From Liopterus haemorrhoidalis (lineage: Eukaryota; Arthropoda; Insecta; Coleoptera; Dytiscidae), in NCBI GenBank assembly GCA_963971575.1, contig OZ020618.1:3536501-3600500 (forward strand): 64,000 nucleotides of DNA, in the 5' to 3' direction. A program made the position numbers and the translations under genes. The notes below the pieces were generated by a model. The model saw nothing but the letters and a program-made list of their open reading frames with translations, did not search any database and was not told the DNA's origin. This document shows positions 1-10,747 of the stretch, one piece after another (within the stretch, counting starts at the first letter, position 1; every line of letters starts with the position of its first letter).

Positions 1-627
1 ACAAAATAGAAATTCATGAATAAATAAATAATTTTCGAAAAAACACAAAATTCGCGATACTTTTTGAACAGACCTCGTATGGTTGGTAGGAAAATAATTG
101 TGGTTTTTGTTTACTAAATTCAAACATTTTGTCATATGTTAAGTCGGCAGTTGTTAGAACTGTGATTTTTAATAAAAAAGTGATTAATATTCAGCAGTAG
201 TAAAAATGTGGCGCATGTTATTTGATAATGTATGTGACATGGATGCAAGAAGAGAAGTTTTAGTATTGTTTTCATAGTCCTTCACACATCTCCGATTTTA
301 TTTGATTTAAATCCAAGAGAAATTCAATAAACCAGCCAGATTCCTGTTTCATGAGATCATACTAAATTACATTACAAACAGACAGCAAACATACAACATC
401 GGGGAAAAAATATAGACGTACTTTCCAAACCTAGTTTTCTGTCTACGCTCACTGCGTTCATAACAAGGAAATTGTGGAATATAAACAAACCGCTTTCACA
501 ATGTCATATTTGAAATCCTTATAAACTAATATAAATATTTTTATTGTTATATAAAGGAATTTCTTTTCATATAAAATACCAATTTTATACATCAACCAAT
601 ACAATAAGTAGAACAATCAATTTGTGG
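1..627. other. AT-rich stretch, no gene recognised
   Basis: No open frame of convincing length, no RNA gene and no recognisable repeat boundary was seen. The composition is strongly AT-rich, like the rest of the window. Confidence 0.5.
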
Positions 628-823
628 TATAATAGGGGATACGCATAAAATTTGTATTTCCTTAAAACTACATTATTTTGATATGTTAATGTTAGTTATA
701 TCACCTTACAAAACAAAAATTACATTTTAATTAATATTATAGCCAAATTTTTGAATTAAAATATTGTAAATTTGAAATAAGCCGACCACGGGGCGAAGGT
801 TGCCGAGTAAAAACGACTGAATA

Positions 824-831
824 TGACGTCA
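824..831. promoter_or_regulatory. CRE-type palindrome TGACGTCA upstream of exon 952
   Basis: A perfect 8-bp CRE/ATF consensus lies about 120 bp upstream of the ATG at 952, in the only moderately GC-rich patch of the neighbourhood. A second perfect copy is at 1849-1856. Binding is inferred only from the motif. Confidence 0.3.
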
Positions 832-951
832 AACGATAGGGGTTTCACATCACAGATACAGCTACAACATAATATTTACACGTGTGTGTATTGTATTGTT
901 CGAGAGTTTTGTGTTTGTTTTTAAACAATTTTTCACGCATTTATTATTAAA

Positions 952-1082
952 ATGGCAGATAAAGATTTGGTTAGGGCTCAGAGTGATAATTTACCCAACA
1001 TTGATGCATTTATGCTCATGGAATATATGAAAAATAATGAATGCTACAGTGCTGAAGAAATACGTGGTGTCAAAGCAGACCT
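952..1082 (+). CDS. Short 5' coding exon, unrecognised (possibly a repeated SWIM/YqaJ-like insect family)
   Basis: An ATG in the context TTAAAATGG opens a frame of about 43 codons, beginning MADKDLVRAQSDNLPNIDAF. It runs into CT|GTAAGT at 1083, a near-ideal splice donor; without splicing a TAA follows at once. The peptide has an acidic, amphipathic N-terminus with a motif around EEIRGVKAD. It recalls N-termini of a high-copy insect family that carries SWIM-type or YqaJ-like domains, but this is from memory and no such domain is present here. The next exon was not found. The exon lies inside a candidate TIR element, which favours a mobile-element gene over a host gene. Confidence 0.4.
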
Positions 1083-1599
1083 GTAAGTAATTTTTATTTT
1101 ATATTCTATAACTTTATGTAAACAAACGCTGCAACTCTGTAAAATGTAAATATTTATGTAATTTAGATGTCAGAATTTTACTACATTGTTTACATGAAGT
1201 TACAAAACGTTAGAGGCATAATTGAAATACTGCAATATAGGTTATCTATTAGATTATCTAAAAGATTAACTTTTAGGTTAGATAAGAAATACTAATTTTT
1301 TCTATACTTCTCATGAAAACACTAATTATGCTTTAAATTCACCAACTTTGCGTCTCTCTACCTTGTTCAACTTATATTCTTGTCATACTGAATTTCCAGA
1401 TCTTTTCAACACAAATTTAACAAATTTTAAAAAATCTATATTACGCTGCTTATTATAATTATAATAATATTGAACCTAACACATACTCAATTAGTTTATA
1501 TATTTGATATATCTAAATGTTTATTTAAATCATTGATGTGCTATCTGCTTATATATGTTAACAATCAGATAATAATTATATAATTTATGTAGTGCCACC

Positions 1600-1642
1600 C
1601 TATTATTGGGATCTTTAGTAGCCTGTTGGTGTGGCCAAAACT

Positions 1643-1674
<32 letters not shown>

Positions 1675-1680
1675 ATATAA
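1600..1680 (+). repeat. LINE/SINE 3' tail with (AATA)n
   Basis: A short sequence reading TAGCCTGTTGGTGTGGCC is followed by AAAACTTT and about seven AATA units. The layout matches the 3' end of the LINE at 23120-23208, where a similar phrase precedes (TAAC)n. It is taken as the tail of a heavily 5'-truncated retroposon. Confidence 0.45.
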
Positions 1681-2414
1681 AATTTAATTCGGTAAACATG
1701 TATAAATTGTTTTTATAGAATTAAACTTTATTTTAATTAAAATCACTCTAACTTTACATAACCTATAAAAGTTATACAAACAAATAAGTTCACAACAGAC
1801 TATGTACGCCGGTAAGCTAGTAGTGTCATGCGTCAGTTAGAAGGGGTATGACGTCACACGTCGTTTTCGCGCGCTACATACATTTATGATTTTTTTAAGC
1901 CTTCAAATTACAAAAAAATTAAATAAAAACTGTTTTTTATGTTTATATGCAACAAGAGGAATATAACAAAAAAAAATTAAAAAAATCATGCCTATCCCCT
2001 ATTGTTTAAAAACATGAATAAATAAATATTGCGAAGAACAGAAATTTATATCACTTGGAAAAAAAACAATAAGCACGTTATTTCCGAAGGATTAATAATT
2101 CGAAACAGTTTGCAATAGATACACCGTCATTATATGGACATCGTATTATATTACATGCTGGATCGGAAAACAGTTTTTCATTTGGTTTTTCAGTTTTTCA
2201 TTGAGTGGCGAATTACTGCTGTCTGCAAAAATTGTAAAATTTGCAAGCCTAGCCTATTCTATACCTGGATAAATTGTGAAGGGAAGAATATTGTAACCTA
2301 CAATGGAGCTGCAAAAAATCATCTAGTAATAACAATAGACATTGTCCCTCTTACCTGCTCAGCTAGTTGCTCGTTAAACAGTCAAAAGTTATTTCTTATT
2401 TCGAAAAACACAAT

Positions 2415-2704
2415 ACTTATCAACCTAAAAGCAAAAATGTATCACTCATGCATTCTTCCTGCAGTAAACTACATCTTGAAACAATGAGTTAAACGGTTAA
2501 ATGTATCAATCAACTAAAGATCATCCAACAAACCATGGCTTAGCATAAGCTTAAGAGATGAGCTGAAGAACGAAGATATCCGCAAAGAAAACAATTTCAA
2601 CAATATTGGACACAGAATTGCATCCCATAAATGGAACTGGGTTATTCATGCAACCAGACAAGACAATAACCAATGGAGAAACAAAATTGTTCATTGGGGT
2701 TCAA
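2415..2704 (+). pseudogene. RTE-like non-LTR retrotransposon, C-terminal reverse transcriptase remnant
   Basis: The translation, interrupted by stops and frame changes, contains KAKMYHSCILPAVNY, then LRDELKNEDIRK, then IGHRIASHKWNWVIHATRQD and a final WRNKIVHW. This order (CVLP..TY block, RDRIPNEEIRR block, KWNWAGH block) is typical of the C-terminal part of RTE/F52C9.6-like endonuclease-reverse transcriptases. No catalytic FADD box is present, so it is a dead 5'-truncated fragment. A related fragment carrying the preceding region lies at 36205-36615 on the opposite strand. Confidence 0.65.
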
Positions 2705-3024
2705 GCATTTTCAAAAGTAGTGTTGGCAGATTTCAAAAAATTGATGTGAAGTGTGAATATTCACACATTTCAGGGTTTCGCAGGTATATAATAAGTGAAG
2801 GCGGCATGCTGAGTGTGTAGGACAAATTTTACTTTGTAGTAATCACGGCAAAATGAACGATATTTTTAAAATAATTTATCGTCTGTTAATCATATAATAA
2901 GAATGGTTATTAAATTTACGCTCTTAAAAATTGAATGCAACATTTGTCAAAATATAACTAGAATTTTGACAAAATAATTTCAACATAATAAAAATGAAAA
3001 AAAAAACTGAAAAAATAAAATTCA

Positions 3025-3100
3025 CTCCGTACTCGAAACCCTTCGTTTCCAGCGAATTTTAGCTTACGACACCAGTGCTCTAACCACTACGCTATCGTAC
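3025..3100 (-). other. tRNA-like cassette inside ACAG element copy 1
   Basis: On the minus strand an A-box-like TAGCGTAGTGGTTAGAGCAC is followed about 35 bases later by a B-box-like GGGTTTCGAGTAC. The body differs from the segments at the same place in the other three copies, while the flanking sequence is conserved. No acceptable acceptor stem was found, so it is not called a functional tRNA gene. Confidence 0.5.
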
Positions 3101-3583
3101 ACCTTGCATGTGGGTGTCTTACATTGGTATAACTTTTGTACTTTGTGAACCAAAAACCACAAAAAATGCGTTATTTTCCGAAAACATAATCTGATCAAAA
3201 ATCCCTGTTGTACTATATCGGTTCACACCAATATACATTACTTAGAATTTTTTTAGATTTTTAGTTTAAACCAACTGGGCTACAGGGTGTGGGACAATTT
3301 TTTTTTTGCACAATTTTGGCAAAAATCGCGTCAAAATAATTTATTTTGCAAAAATAAAAATTTGATCGTTAATCCACGTACTAAGGGCTTTCATTGGATG
3401 CCCTACTCAGATTGAAAAAAAAAAATTTTTGTATTCGATGAGCACAGTTTTGTTTATATTTTTAGGGGGATATGTTTTTTAGATGTTTTAGTATTTTTCC
3501 TATGTGCGGGTCAAAGAGTTGTATCAGCATGCCAAATTTCAACTCTCTAGGTTTAGCCGTTTGGCTACAATTTTTACCGAATA

Positions 3584-3602
3584 GACAGACAGACAGACAG
3601 AC

Positions 3603-3632
<30 letters not shown>
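3584..3632 (+). repeat. (ACAG)n microsatellite of copy 1
   Basis: About twelve tandem ACAG units with one GATA-type interruption. Copies 2, 3 and 4 carry roughly 10, 6 and 6 units at the same place, which suggests length drift within the family. Confidence 0.9.
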
Positions 3633-3633
<1 letters not shown>

Positions 3634-3689
3634 AGACAAAATGACGGTATAAGGGTTTTTTGGTCATACCTACAAAACCCTAAAAAGGT

Positions 3690-5920
3690 GTTTAGACGAA
3701 ATATAAAAGTGGGATTTAGCAATGGCATCAACTGGATAAGGGCACGAAATTATGGAAGAAAACACGGAAGGCCTATGTTTAGGAGAGGAGAAAATTTAAG
3801 GCTGAAAGAAAGTATTTGGATTTTAGTTTGGAAAATATGGCAAAAAGAACTGGAATGAATTATATATTAATTCACACGGTAGTAAAATTTGAATTGCGAA
3901 CTGGTATAACAATAATAAATTTTAAAATGTATTGGCCATATTCCAAACTATATCATAAATTTAAAATATACATATATGAGAACTGATACTTTTGTTTTAG
4001 TGTCTATATGAATTGCTTTCAATATTTGACCAGAAAATTACATCACTCATACATTATATAATCAATATGTGCAAAAATTCACTCTAAAAATTCAATTTAA
4101 AACTCTAACAAAAAATTTAAAGTTAATATTGCAGAAACTATTTCTTTTGTTAGTATGTTGTTTAAAATAGTTGTGCATACCTCCAGATGTGTGAACCGAT
4201 AAATTTTAATTAACAACTCGTCTCTTGCCAAGTGTAATATTGTCTATTGTCAAAAAAATCACATACCTCAACTGTTATTATAACTATGAGCAACAAAAGA
4301 GAATAGGACATGGCGTTTGTACGACATAAGAATGTCTCTAAATAGACCAACAGGAAAAATATAACAAGAAAATATAGTCTCTAAAACCATTACGACTAAT
4401 TGTTTCTATTGAAAATCATCTTCTTGATCTCTGTCTTGAATTTTGATGAAGAATTATCCATATGGGAAAGACATAAAAGTTATAACTAGTTAGAAAATGT
4501 GTGGACAATAATGGTGGTTTGATCGAACATTTGTATTTTTTTTTTTTTTTTTGTAAAATAATTGTAAAAAGTAATAGTTTTTTTTTTTCTAAATAGTCAA
4601 ATAGTTTATTTTGGAGATATTTTGTTTCTTTTTTTATTGTTTTCAAAGCTTGCTACGTTCAACTTTATAAAACTTATCTTGATTATTATTTTGTAAATAA
4701 ATGGTCGCCGTTTTGAAATGCTTAACATAAAAATATGATTTTTTGGTGTCATTATAAAGCTAATTTAATGTACTTTTAGGAAAAAATATAAAATTATCGA
4801 TTCCCTATGCTAGATCAAAAGTTGACATCATTTCCGGTGAAACCGGAAGTGCCTCAGAATTCTTATAGTAACCTTTAGATGGTCCTTTTTGTCTAGTTTA
4901 ACTCTTGTTCTGAATATTTTTTGTATCTTTACAAATAAAGGAGATTTTCGGGGTGCCCCGTTTCAAACAAACAGCCTGTATATAGAAATCGACTTCAAAG
5001 CATTGACACAACGTTGAGGATTGCATTAACTAAATCAATTGAAGCAAGAATAAACAATTTGGTGACCGAGAATCAGGAGGAGAAGAGCCATTAGTATGTA
5101 CTGGTATAAAATTATTACGTTTATAAAATGAAATTATTGTCCGGCGCTTACATAATTTTTTTCCAACGCACATGGGTCGTCTGATAATTTTGTTATTATT
5201 TTTGGGTCGATAGACACCAAAGGTTGCGGAACGCTGATGTAAAGTATCTCATCAAATAACCTGTTATTTGTGTGTTATAATGTATAGAATAAAAACTCCC
5301 ATGTAGTGTAAAACGATCTTTATTGAAAGTAGAATAGTTGGTATGCGCAACATAATCTAACATGAAATCGATGTACAAAGAGTGCTGGTAACCGTATGCG
5401 GAAAGCTAACAGTAGAAGGAGCGTAGCACATTGAGGTAATAAATCTTGGCAGTGCCAGGTCGTAGTCGAGTGAGGACCCCTTATCCAGGTACCAACAAAG
5501 GGTACTGTGTTTAAATAACTTGTGGCTCAAATTACTAAATATTTACCCAACTTCCTCGCATTAATTAAATGTGCTCAAGCTCACCTAGATCCATCTAACG
5601 GTTAACAGATATAATTTACAGACTTTGCGATACTGACAAATTGTTTTATATTCTAGTATTTTAAGTTTACACGATAACTACAAGAATTATTACCTACTAC
5701 CTTCAACAGCCATTTTTAAATCATAAATTACGAGTGATCGACCAGGAAAATATTTTATGACTGATTACAAATGCCCTTTAAGAAGATCCTGCACTATTAA
5801 CACAAGGAAAACATTTCATTTGGATATAATTTATGAAGAGTAACGAATAACAAAAGCATAATACCCTTATTCAGTGAATAATTCAAGTCATATATTATTC
5901 GTAAATTCAGTTGTATGAAG
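3690..5920. other. Non-coding AT-rich stretch
   Basis: No gene recognised. A pure T run lies near 4531-4552. Around 4800-4990 an imperfect palindrome (TTTCCGGTGAAACCGGAA) is followed by a phrase reading GGAGATTTTCGGGGTGCCCC. This looks like part of a dispersed repeat but has no second copy in the window. The open frames here are short and of poor composition. Confidence 0.5.
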
Positions 5921-6656
5921 AGGGGGGGAGAGGCTGATAACCACAATTTAAGCATATTTTTGTGATTTTTTTTCAAATCTATGGTTACATTTATTCATTT
6001 TCAAACTAAGTACATATATAAAGTATGTTTTGAAGAAGATACATAAAAACTTTGAAGGCAAAATATGGCGAAATGAGCCAGCTGTGGCAAATCTTCTCAG
6101 ACTCCGGGAAAAAAAATAGATTTTGCGGTGACCAGCATAACTCGTCACTGGATCATCTGAAATCAAAAATCCAAAAAGATTTTTGTTAGTTTATGAGTTT
6201 GCCGAGGTAACGACGTTGAGATATTTTTTTTTCATGTTTTTTTTTTTATTTAACAATCACAAATATACTCATTTTTAGGTTTGTTTTTAGAGGGAATTAA
6301 TTTTTTTTTGTCTTCTAAGTAACGCTAAAAACTGAAAAATCATTTTAAAAATAAAAACTCATCGTCATTACCTCGGCAAACTCATAAACTAACAAAATCT
6401 TTTTGGATTTTTGATTTCAGATGATCCAGTGACGAGTTATGCTGGTCACCGCAAAATCTAATTTTTTTCCCGGAGTCTGAGAAAATTTGCCACAGCTGGC
6501 TTATTTCGCCAATTTTGCCTTCAAAAATTTTTTGTATCTTCTTCAAAACATACTTTATATATGTACTTAGTTTGAAAATGAATAAATTTAACCATAGATT
6601 TGAAAAAAATTCACAAAAATATGCTTAAAATGGGGTTATCAGACCCTACCCCCCCT
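5921..6656. mobile_element. 736-bp foldback element with arms of about 300 bp
   Basis: The left arm (5921 to about 6222) and right arm (about 6354 to 6656) are near-complete reverse complements, for example TTTGCCGAGGTAACGACG at the inner left against the inner right strand, and GGCTGATAACC at the outer left against GGTTATCAG at the right. The loop is about 130 bp of T-rich sequence. The outer tips are G-runs (left) and C-runs (right). No protein is encoded; the 72-codon minus-strand frame is just one arm. The structure fits a foldback element or long-TIR MITE. A target duplication could not be read. Confidence 0.85.
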
Positions 6657-6819
6657 TAAAACAATTTGTAAAAATACACTTCTAACATTTCCACAACTTT
6701 GGTGTACCTCAGGACTCGATTTAAGGACCAATTCTGTCCTTGATTTATATTAATGTCTTGTCTTCACTTCTATTCATAAGAATCAATCTTCTTGCTCTAT
6801 GGAGACGACTAAGAGTATA

Positions 6820-7570
6820 GGGGAAACTTCCTAAGCGCCCTGACATCTGGTAGCAATTTACGGAAGATACGAGAGTGACATTGTTTTGTTTTGTTGAATG
6901 GAGAAATACGTGTTTTTTTGTTGTTTGTGTTTTATTTTTGTAAATCATGGAAAAAAAAACAATCAATTTTGTTGTGTGCTGCAATGTAAATCGTGAATAA
7001 GGAAGAATCCTTCTTAAACATTTCATAATCTACCTAAATCGAAAAAAATATCAATTGAAACGACGTTTGGAGGCAAAAAGAAAGTGGATCGTAGGTTTTT
7101 ATGGACCCAAAAACTAAAAATGGGCAAAAATCCAAGCCCATGCATGCATGTTTGCTCGTTGCATTTTATGGAAAGTGATTTTTTACGTCCAAGAAAAGAC
7201 TGAAAAAAAGCATTTATCCCACCCAAAATTTGCCTAAATCATCAGTTGACATATTAAAAGGCCCTTCTAATTTTTCAGGCAGAGATATTAATTTTTACTA
7301 ATATATTTACCATATTTTTGTTGTTATATTGACAGACAGTCAAAAAGAATTAAAAAACTAAAAATTTTCTTGAAATTTCTTTAGAATAGTATATTATTAC
7401 ATTTATTGCAAATCGTAGATTACTTTTAAATTAAAAAAAAGCTCGGAAAACAGGAATAAAACTCGTGTTCATTTTCACCATGTAAACAAGTACACGAGTA
7501 ACAGTTTAATGTCACTTTCGAGTGTTCCAGCTTTGCCGCATATGGCGCTGCGATCTTAAAAAGTTTCCCC
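6820..7570 (+). mobile_element. TA-flanked DNA element with a decayed THAP-like reading
   Basis: Ends GGGGAAACTTCCTAAG (left) and CTTAAAAAGTTTCCCC (right) are inverted and each is flanked by TA. The plus-strand interior translates, across frame changes and stops, to a cysteine pair near 6982, SFLKHF near 7015, then RKW and ACLLVAFYGK near 7140-7165. Spacing and order recall the C2CH THAP zinc finger (CxxC, W, CxLHF), but the match is weak. The TA flanks suggest a Tc1/mariner/pogo-type insertion, while THAP is usual in P elements, so the class is unresolved. Confidence 0.4.
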
Positions 7571-7574
7571 TATG

Positions 7575-8300
7575 GCCTCTATGTCCAAATGTTTCATCCG
7601 CATCCGCTAGATGTTCGGCCGGCCAATTAGAAGGACCACTTACCTTAGGTCTTTATGATATATTACATTAGATTTTCGAAGAGTTTTGAGCCATAACGTT
7701 GTTCTTATTTTTTGACAGCACTGATTGAAAATTATTAGGCGTAGTACTTTATTTGTAATAAAATTTAAGTGTTGATTATAATGTTAAAACAGAATTCGCC
7801 TCTATTTTTATTAAGAAAAACAATTAAAATGTCTCTAATCTGACATAATAGTATTGGTAACACAATAAGTGTTACCAACACATTCCAGATGTTTGTGTCA
7901 TGATGAAATATTCCTAGAAGAGATGAAACAAATGACTTTAGTGTTAATGATGATGTGTCATTATAAAAGCGTTGGAGTATATTTAACTTTGAGTATGCGT
8001 GGGCGGAACATGCTATCGTTACATTTAATAAAAACAAAGCTATTTGTATTGCATGTCCAACATGACAAATAACATCGTATTTAGTTATGAATTTGAATGT
8101 CTGTCGAACTACATCGTGCATTGATTATTATTGTTCATTATTAACCTATGTTTCTGTCCGATATGGGAATTTAATCATTGACCACGGTAATGTATGTTTT
8201 ATAAAAATTGGGCACAAATCAGGGTTTTGACGGAATGTGCCACGCTGGTTACCGGCATCCGTTAATTTGCCCCTGATACATTAATAAAATAATTAATACA
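7575..8300. other. No gene recognised
   Basis: AT-rich sequence without a supported coding region. Overlapping frames on both strands around 7765-8121 have no recognisable motif and are likely chance. Confidence 0.5.
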
Positions 8301-8344
8301 GTGGCTAGCTAATCAAATTTGGAGAGGAGTGAGGGGGAGGGGGT

Positions 8345-9165
8345 GTGGGTATTTTTTATTGTTTTAGAAATTAGACTATATTCATCAACATACTCTCCTT
8401 GAAGAGTGATACAATCATTCCAACGTTCCTCTAAGTTTTCGATGCCTTCTTTGTAGAACGATTTGTTTTTGTCCTAAACATAGGACTCGGTTTCGGCAAT
8501 CACTTCTTCATTTGAGTTAAATTTCTTTCCCTGGAGCATCTTTTTTAGGTCTGCAAAAAGCCAGTAGTCTCTGGGGGCTAGATCTGGAGAGTACGGTGGG
8601 TGAGGAAGCAATTCGAAGCGTAATTTAACCATCGTTTCATCGACTTGTGACGCTGGGTAATTTTCGTGTAAAATTATAAACACACTATCTTCTGATATCT
8701 TTAAGGTGTCAGCTATCTCACGCAACTTCACTTTACGATCTTTCAAAATTATTTTTTGAACTTTTTTTATGTTTTCCGAAACAACTACCGATTTTGGGCG
8801 ACCAGAGCGTTCAGCATCATCGGTGTTTGTACGACCGCGTTTAAATTCAGCATACCAATCAGTAATAGTTGATTTGTCTGGTGCAGAGTCTCTATAAAGC
8901 TTATCATGCCACTGTTTGGCTTCAACAGTATTTTTTTCCATCAAAAAACATGTTTAATCAACACATGAAATTCTTTTTATCCACCCTTTTGAAAATTACA
9001 AAACTGGAGTCACTAAAACCACTGTAACCTCTAAACTAACTGTCAGAATATCATGAAATTTTCACACGTATCGTTTGAAGGTTGGTACTATCCAGAAATC
9101 ATATGGGTCTGTCGACAGTGTTGCCATATATATGTCAGACCGGAGATTTATTGAGGGAAGTGTTA
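8345..9165 (-). mobile_element. Internally deleted mariner (mauritiana-like), copy A
   Basis: The transposase remnant at 8474-8944 is preceded on the minus strand by an untranslated leader containing GGCAACACTGTCGACAGACC, a phrase typical of this mariner group from memory. Below the stop at 8474, other frames continue with readings equivalent to ENLEERWNDCITLQGEYVDE, the usual mariner C-terminus. The element therefore reaches about 8345. Exact inverted ends were not resolved. Confidence 0.6.
8474..8944 (-). pseudogene. Mariner transposase with central deletion
   Basis: The 156-residue frame joins the N-terminal HTH part (residues 1 to about 95, with WYAEFKRGRTNTDDAERSGR and a second HTH around LREIADTLKIS) directly to the third catalytic motif (HPPYSPDLAPRDYWLF, about residue 115). 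The region holding the first two catalytic aspartates of the DD34D triad is missing, so it cannot transpose. The start ATG at 8944 is followed by a second ATG codon. Full-length relatives are about 345 residues. Retained ends and HTH could still make it a non-autonomous element or a DNA-binding competitor, but that is speculation. Confidence 0.85.
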
Positions 9166-9310
9166 TGTATCTGTTTCTCACGGATGTCTATTTACAGATG
9201 TCTTTCACATGCTTATTTGAATTTTATAATTAAGAGGTGATAAGTGCAAATTTTAATATATGGTCTGACATACCGTACATAAAATTTCAAAGCCAACTAT
9301 TGTAATTTCT

Positions 9311-9361
9311 TTTTAGGGTTTTGTAGGTATGACCAAAAAACCCTTATACCGTCATTTTGTC

Positions 9362-9403
<42 letters not shown>

Positions 9404-10374
9404 TCGGTAAAAATTGTAGCCAAACGGCTAGACCTAGAGAGTTGAAATTTGGCATGCTTATACAACTCCTTGACTCGCACATAGGAAAAATACTAAAACA
9501 TCTAAAAAACATATCCCCCTAAAAATATAAACAAAAATGTGCTCATCAAAAAAAAAAATATTTTTTTAAAATTCTGAGTAGGGTATCAAATGAAAGCCCT
9601 TAGTACGTGGATTAACGATCAAAATTTTATTTTTGCAAAATAAATTATTTTGATGCGATTTTTGCCAAAATTGTGCAAAAAAAAATTTGTCCCACACCCT
9701 GTAGCCCAGATGGTTTAAACTAAAAATCTGAAAAAATTCTAAGTAATGTACATTGGTGTGAACCGGAATAGTACAACAGGAATTTTTGATCAGATTATGT
9801 TTTCGGAAAATAACGCATTTTTTGTGTTTTTAACTAAAATATGTTAAATATTTAATTCGCTATGTAACACTTCAGATAAGAAACTCTGGTAGCTCAGATG
9901 GTTTCGTAACGCACTTTGTAAATTGCAGTGCGAACGTTGCAGAGTTCGAATCCTGTTAATTTTATTGTTTTTCTGTTTTTTTTATTGCATTTCTATTTTG
10001 TTTAAATTATTTTGTCAAAATTCTAGTTATATTTTGGTAAATGTTGGATTTATTTTTTAAAAGCGTAAATTTAATAACCAGTGGGAAGTGTTGAAATTAT
10101 AATTTAATTCTGTTTGACGAAATCAGAGGGCGGGACTTATGATATAAGCAACCAATGGAAGCCATAGGCGCAATTTTAAAAATCTTACTGAACCTTGCTG
10201 TATAAATAAAATACTGTACATATTTAGAAACTTAAATAATGGCATTAGACATTCGAATTAAAATTCATAAAAAAATATTTTGACATAAAATTTGTTTTGG
10301 CATCCCAAATAATCATCATTCAGTTACTAAATACCTGCAAAACCCAGAAATGTGTGAAGATTCACACTTCACAT
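9311..10374 (-). mobile_element. ACAG-repeat element, copy 2
   Basis: Reverse-oriented copy of the family. TTTTAGGGTTTTGTAGG opens it on the + strand, with a (CTGT)n array of about 10 units at 9362-9402; it closes with CTGCAAAACCCAG and the palindromic tip. Between 10120 and 10210 on the + strand lie GGGCGGGA, CCAAT and TATAAATAA in promoter-like order, also present in degraded form in copy 4. A tRNA-like cassette is at 9883-9955. Confidence 0.8.
9883..9955 (+). other. tRNA-like cassette inside ACAG element copy 2
   Basis: Reads GGTAGCTCAGATGGTTTCG (A-box-like) and, 40 bases on, GAGTTCGAATCCT (a good B box). This is the most tRNA-like of the four cassettes. An acceptor stem could not be paired convincingly, so it is treated as tRNA-derived rather than as a gene. 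Confidence 0.55.
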
Positions 10375-10747
10375 AATTTTTTTTAACATATGTTACAGAA
10401 GTATTGACTTATATTATTTATTATAATATATTTATCATATATTTTCTATTGCGTTAGTAGCCAGAATTGCTGTACTGTAATATATCTTTGAGACTATAGA
10501 AGGCCTTAACTTGTAGTTGTTCTATTTTCTTTTGTCTATGTTATAACTTTAAAATTACCATTCTCACCAATTTTCTTAGTAAAATAATTATACGGAAGCA
10601 ACCACATGAAAATGAATCCATTACCTTATTCAGCAATGTAATTATCATTTAACACATCTTAAATTTCTCCGTCTGCGACCTATTAGCATAACAAAACTTT
10701 AGTAATGTAAAGACATGAACGCACATTTATAATTCCCTTTGTTGCAG

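Larger units (their letters stand above)
628..2003. mobile_element. Candidate TIR element containing a short spliced coding exon
   Basis: The left end near 631 reads ATAGGGGATACGCAT and the right end near 1988-2002 is the reverse complement of ATAGGGGATAGGCAT, giving imperfect inverted ends of about 20 bp. No convincing target-site duplication could be read, so the superfamily is open. Inside are a short exon (952-1082), two perfect CRE-type palindromes TGACGTCA (824-831 and 1849-1856) and a retroposon-like tail at 1600-1680. A chance match of two AT/G-rich ends cannot be excluded. Confidence 0.4.
2741..3686 (+). mobile_element. ACAG-repeat element, copy 1
   Basis: First of four copies of a roughly 1-kb interspersed element. 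It starts with a palindromic block (GTGTGAATATTCACAC) followed by CAGGGTTTCGCAGGTAT, and ends in ATACCTACAAAACCCTAAAAA, so the ends form an imperfect inverted pair built on AGGGTTTYGYAGGTAT. An (ACAG)n array of about 12 units, with one variant unit, lies at 3584-3632, close to the right end. The unit next to it (CCAAACGGCTA on the other strand) is shared by all four copies. The layout resembles insect microsatellite-associated non-autonomous elements (mini-me, MINE, DINE/Helitron-type), but no transposase or Rep gene is present and no target duplication was readable. A tRNA-like segment sits at 3025-3100. Confidence 0.8.

Noticed and set aside
3472..3858. 128-codon + frame with repeated TDRQ residues
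   Set aside because: It is a translation of the (ACAG)n array and element end; the same occurs in reverse at 9297-9512.
5948..6166. 72-codon minus-strand frame
   Set aside because: It lies wholly in one arm of the foldback palindrome; the other arm has a broken equivalent.
7765..8121. 118-codon minus-strand frame
   Set aside because: No known domain, no splice context and an overlapping frame on the other strand.
9883..9955. Functional tRNA gene in ACAG element
   Set aside because: No acceptor-stem pairing, and the other family copies have different sequences there.
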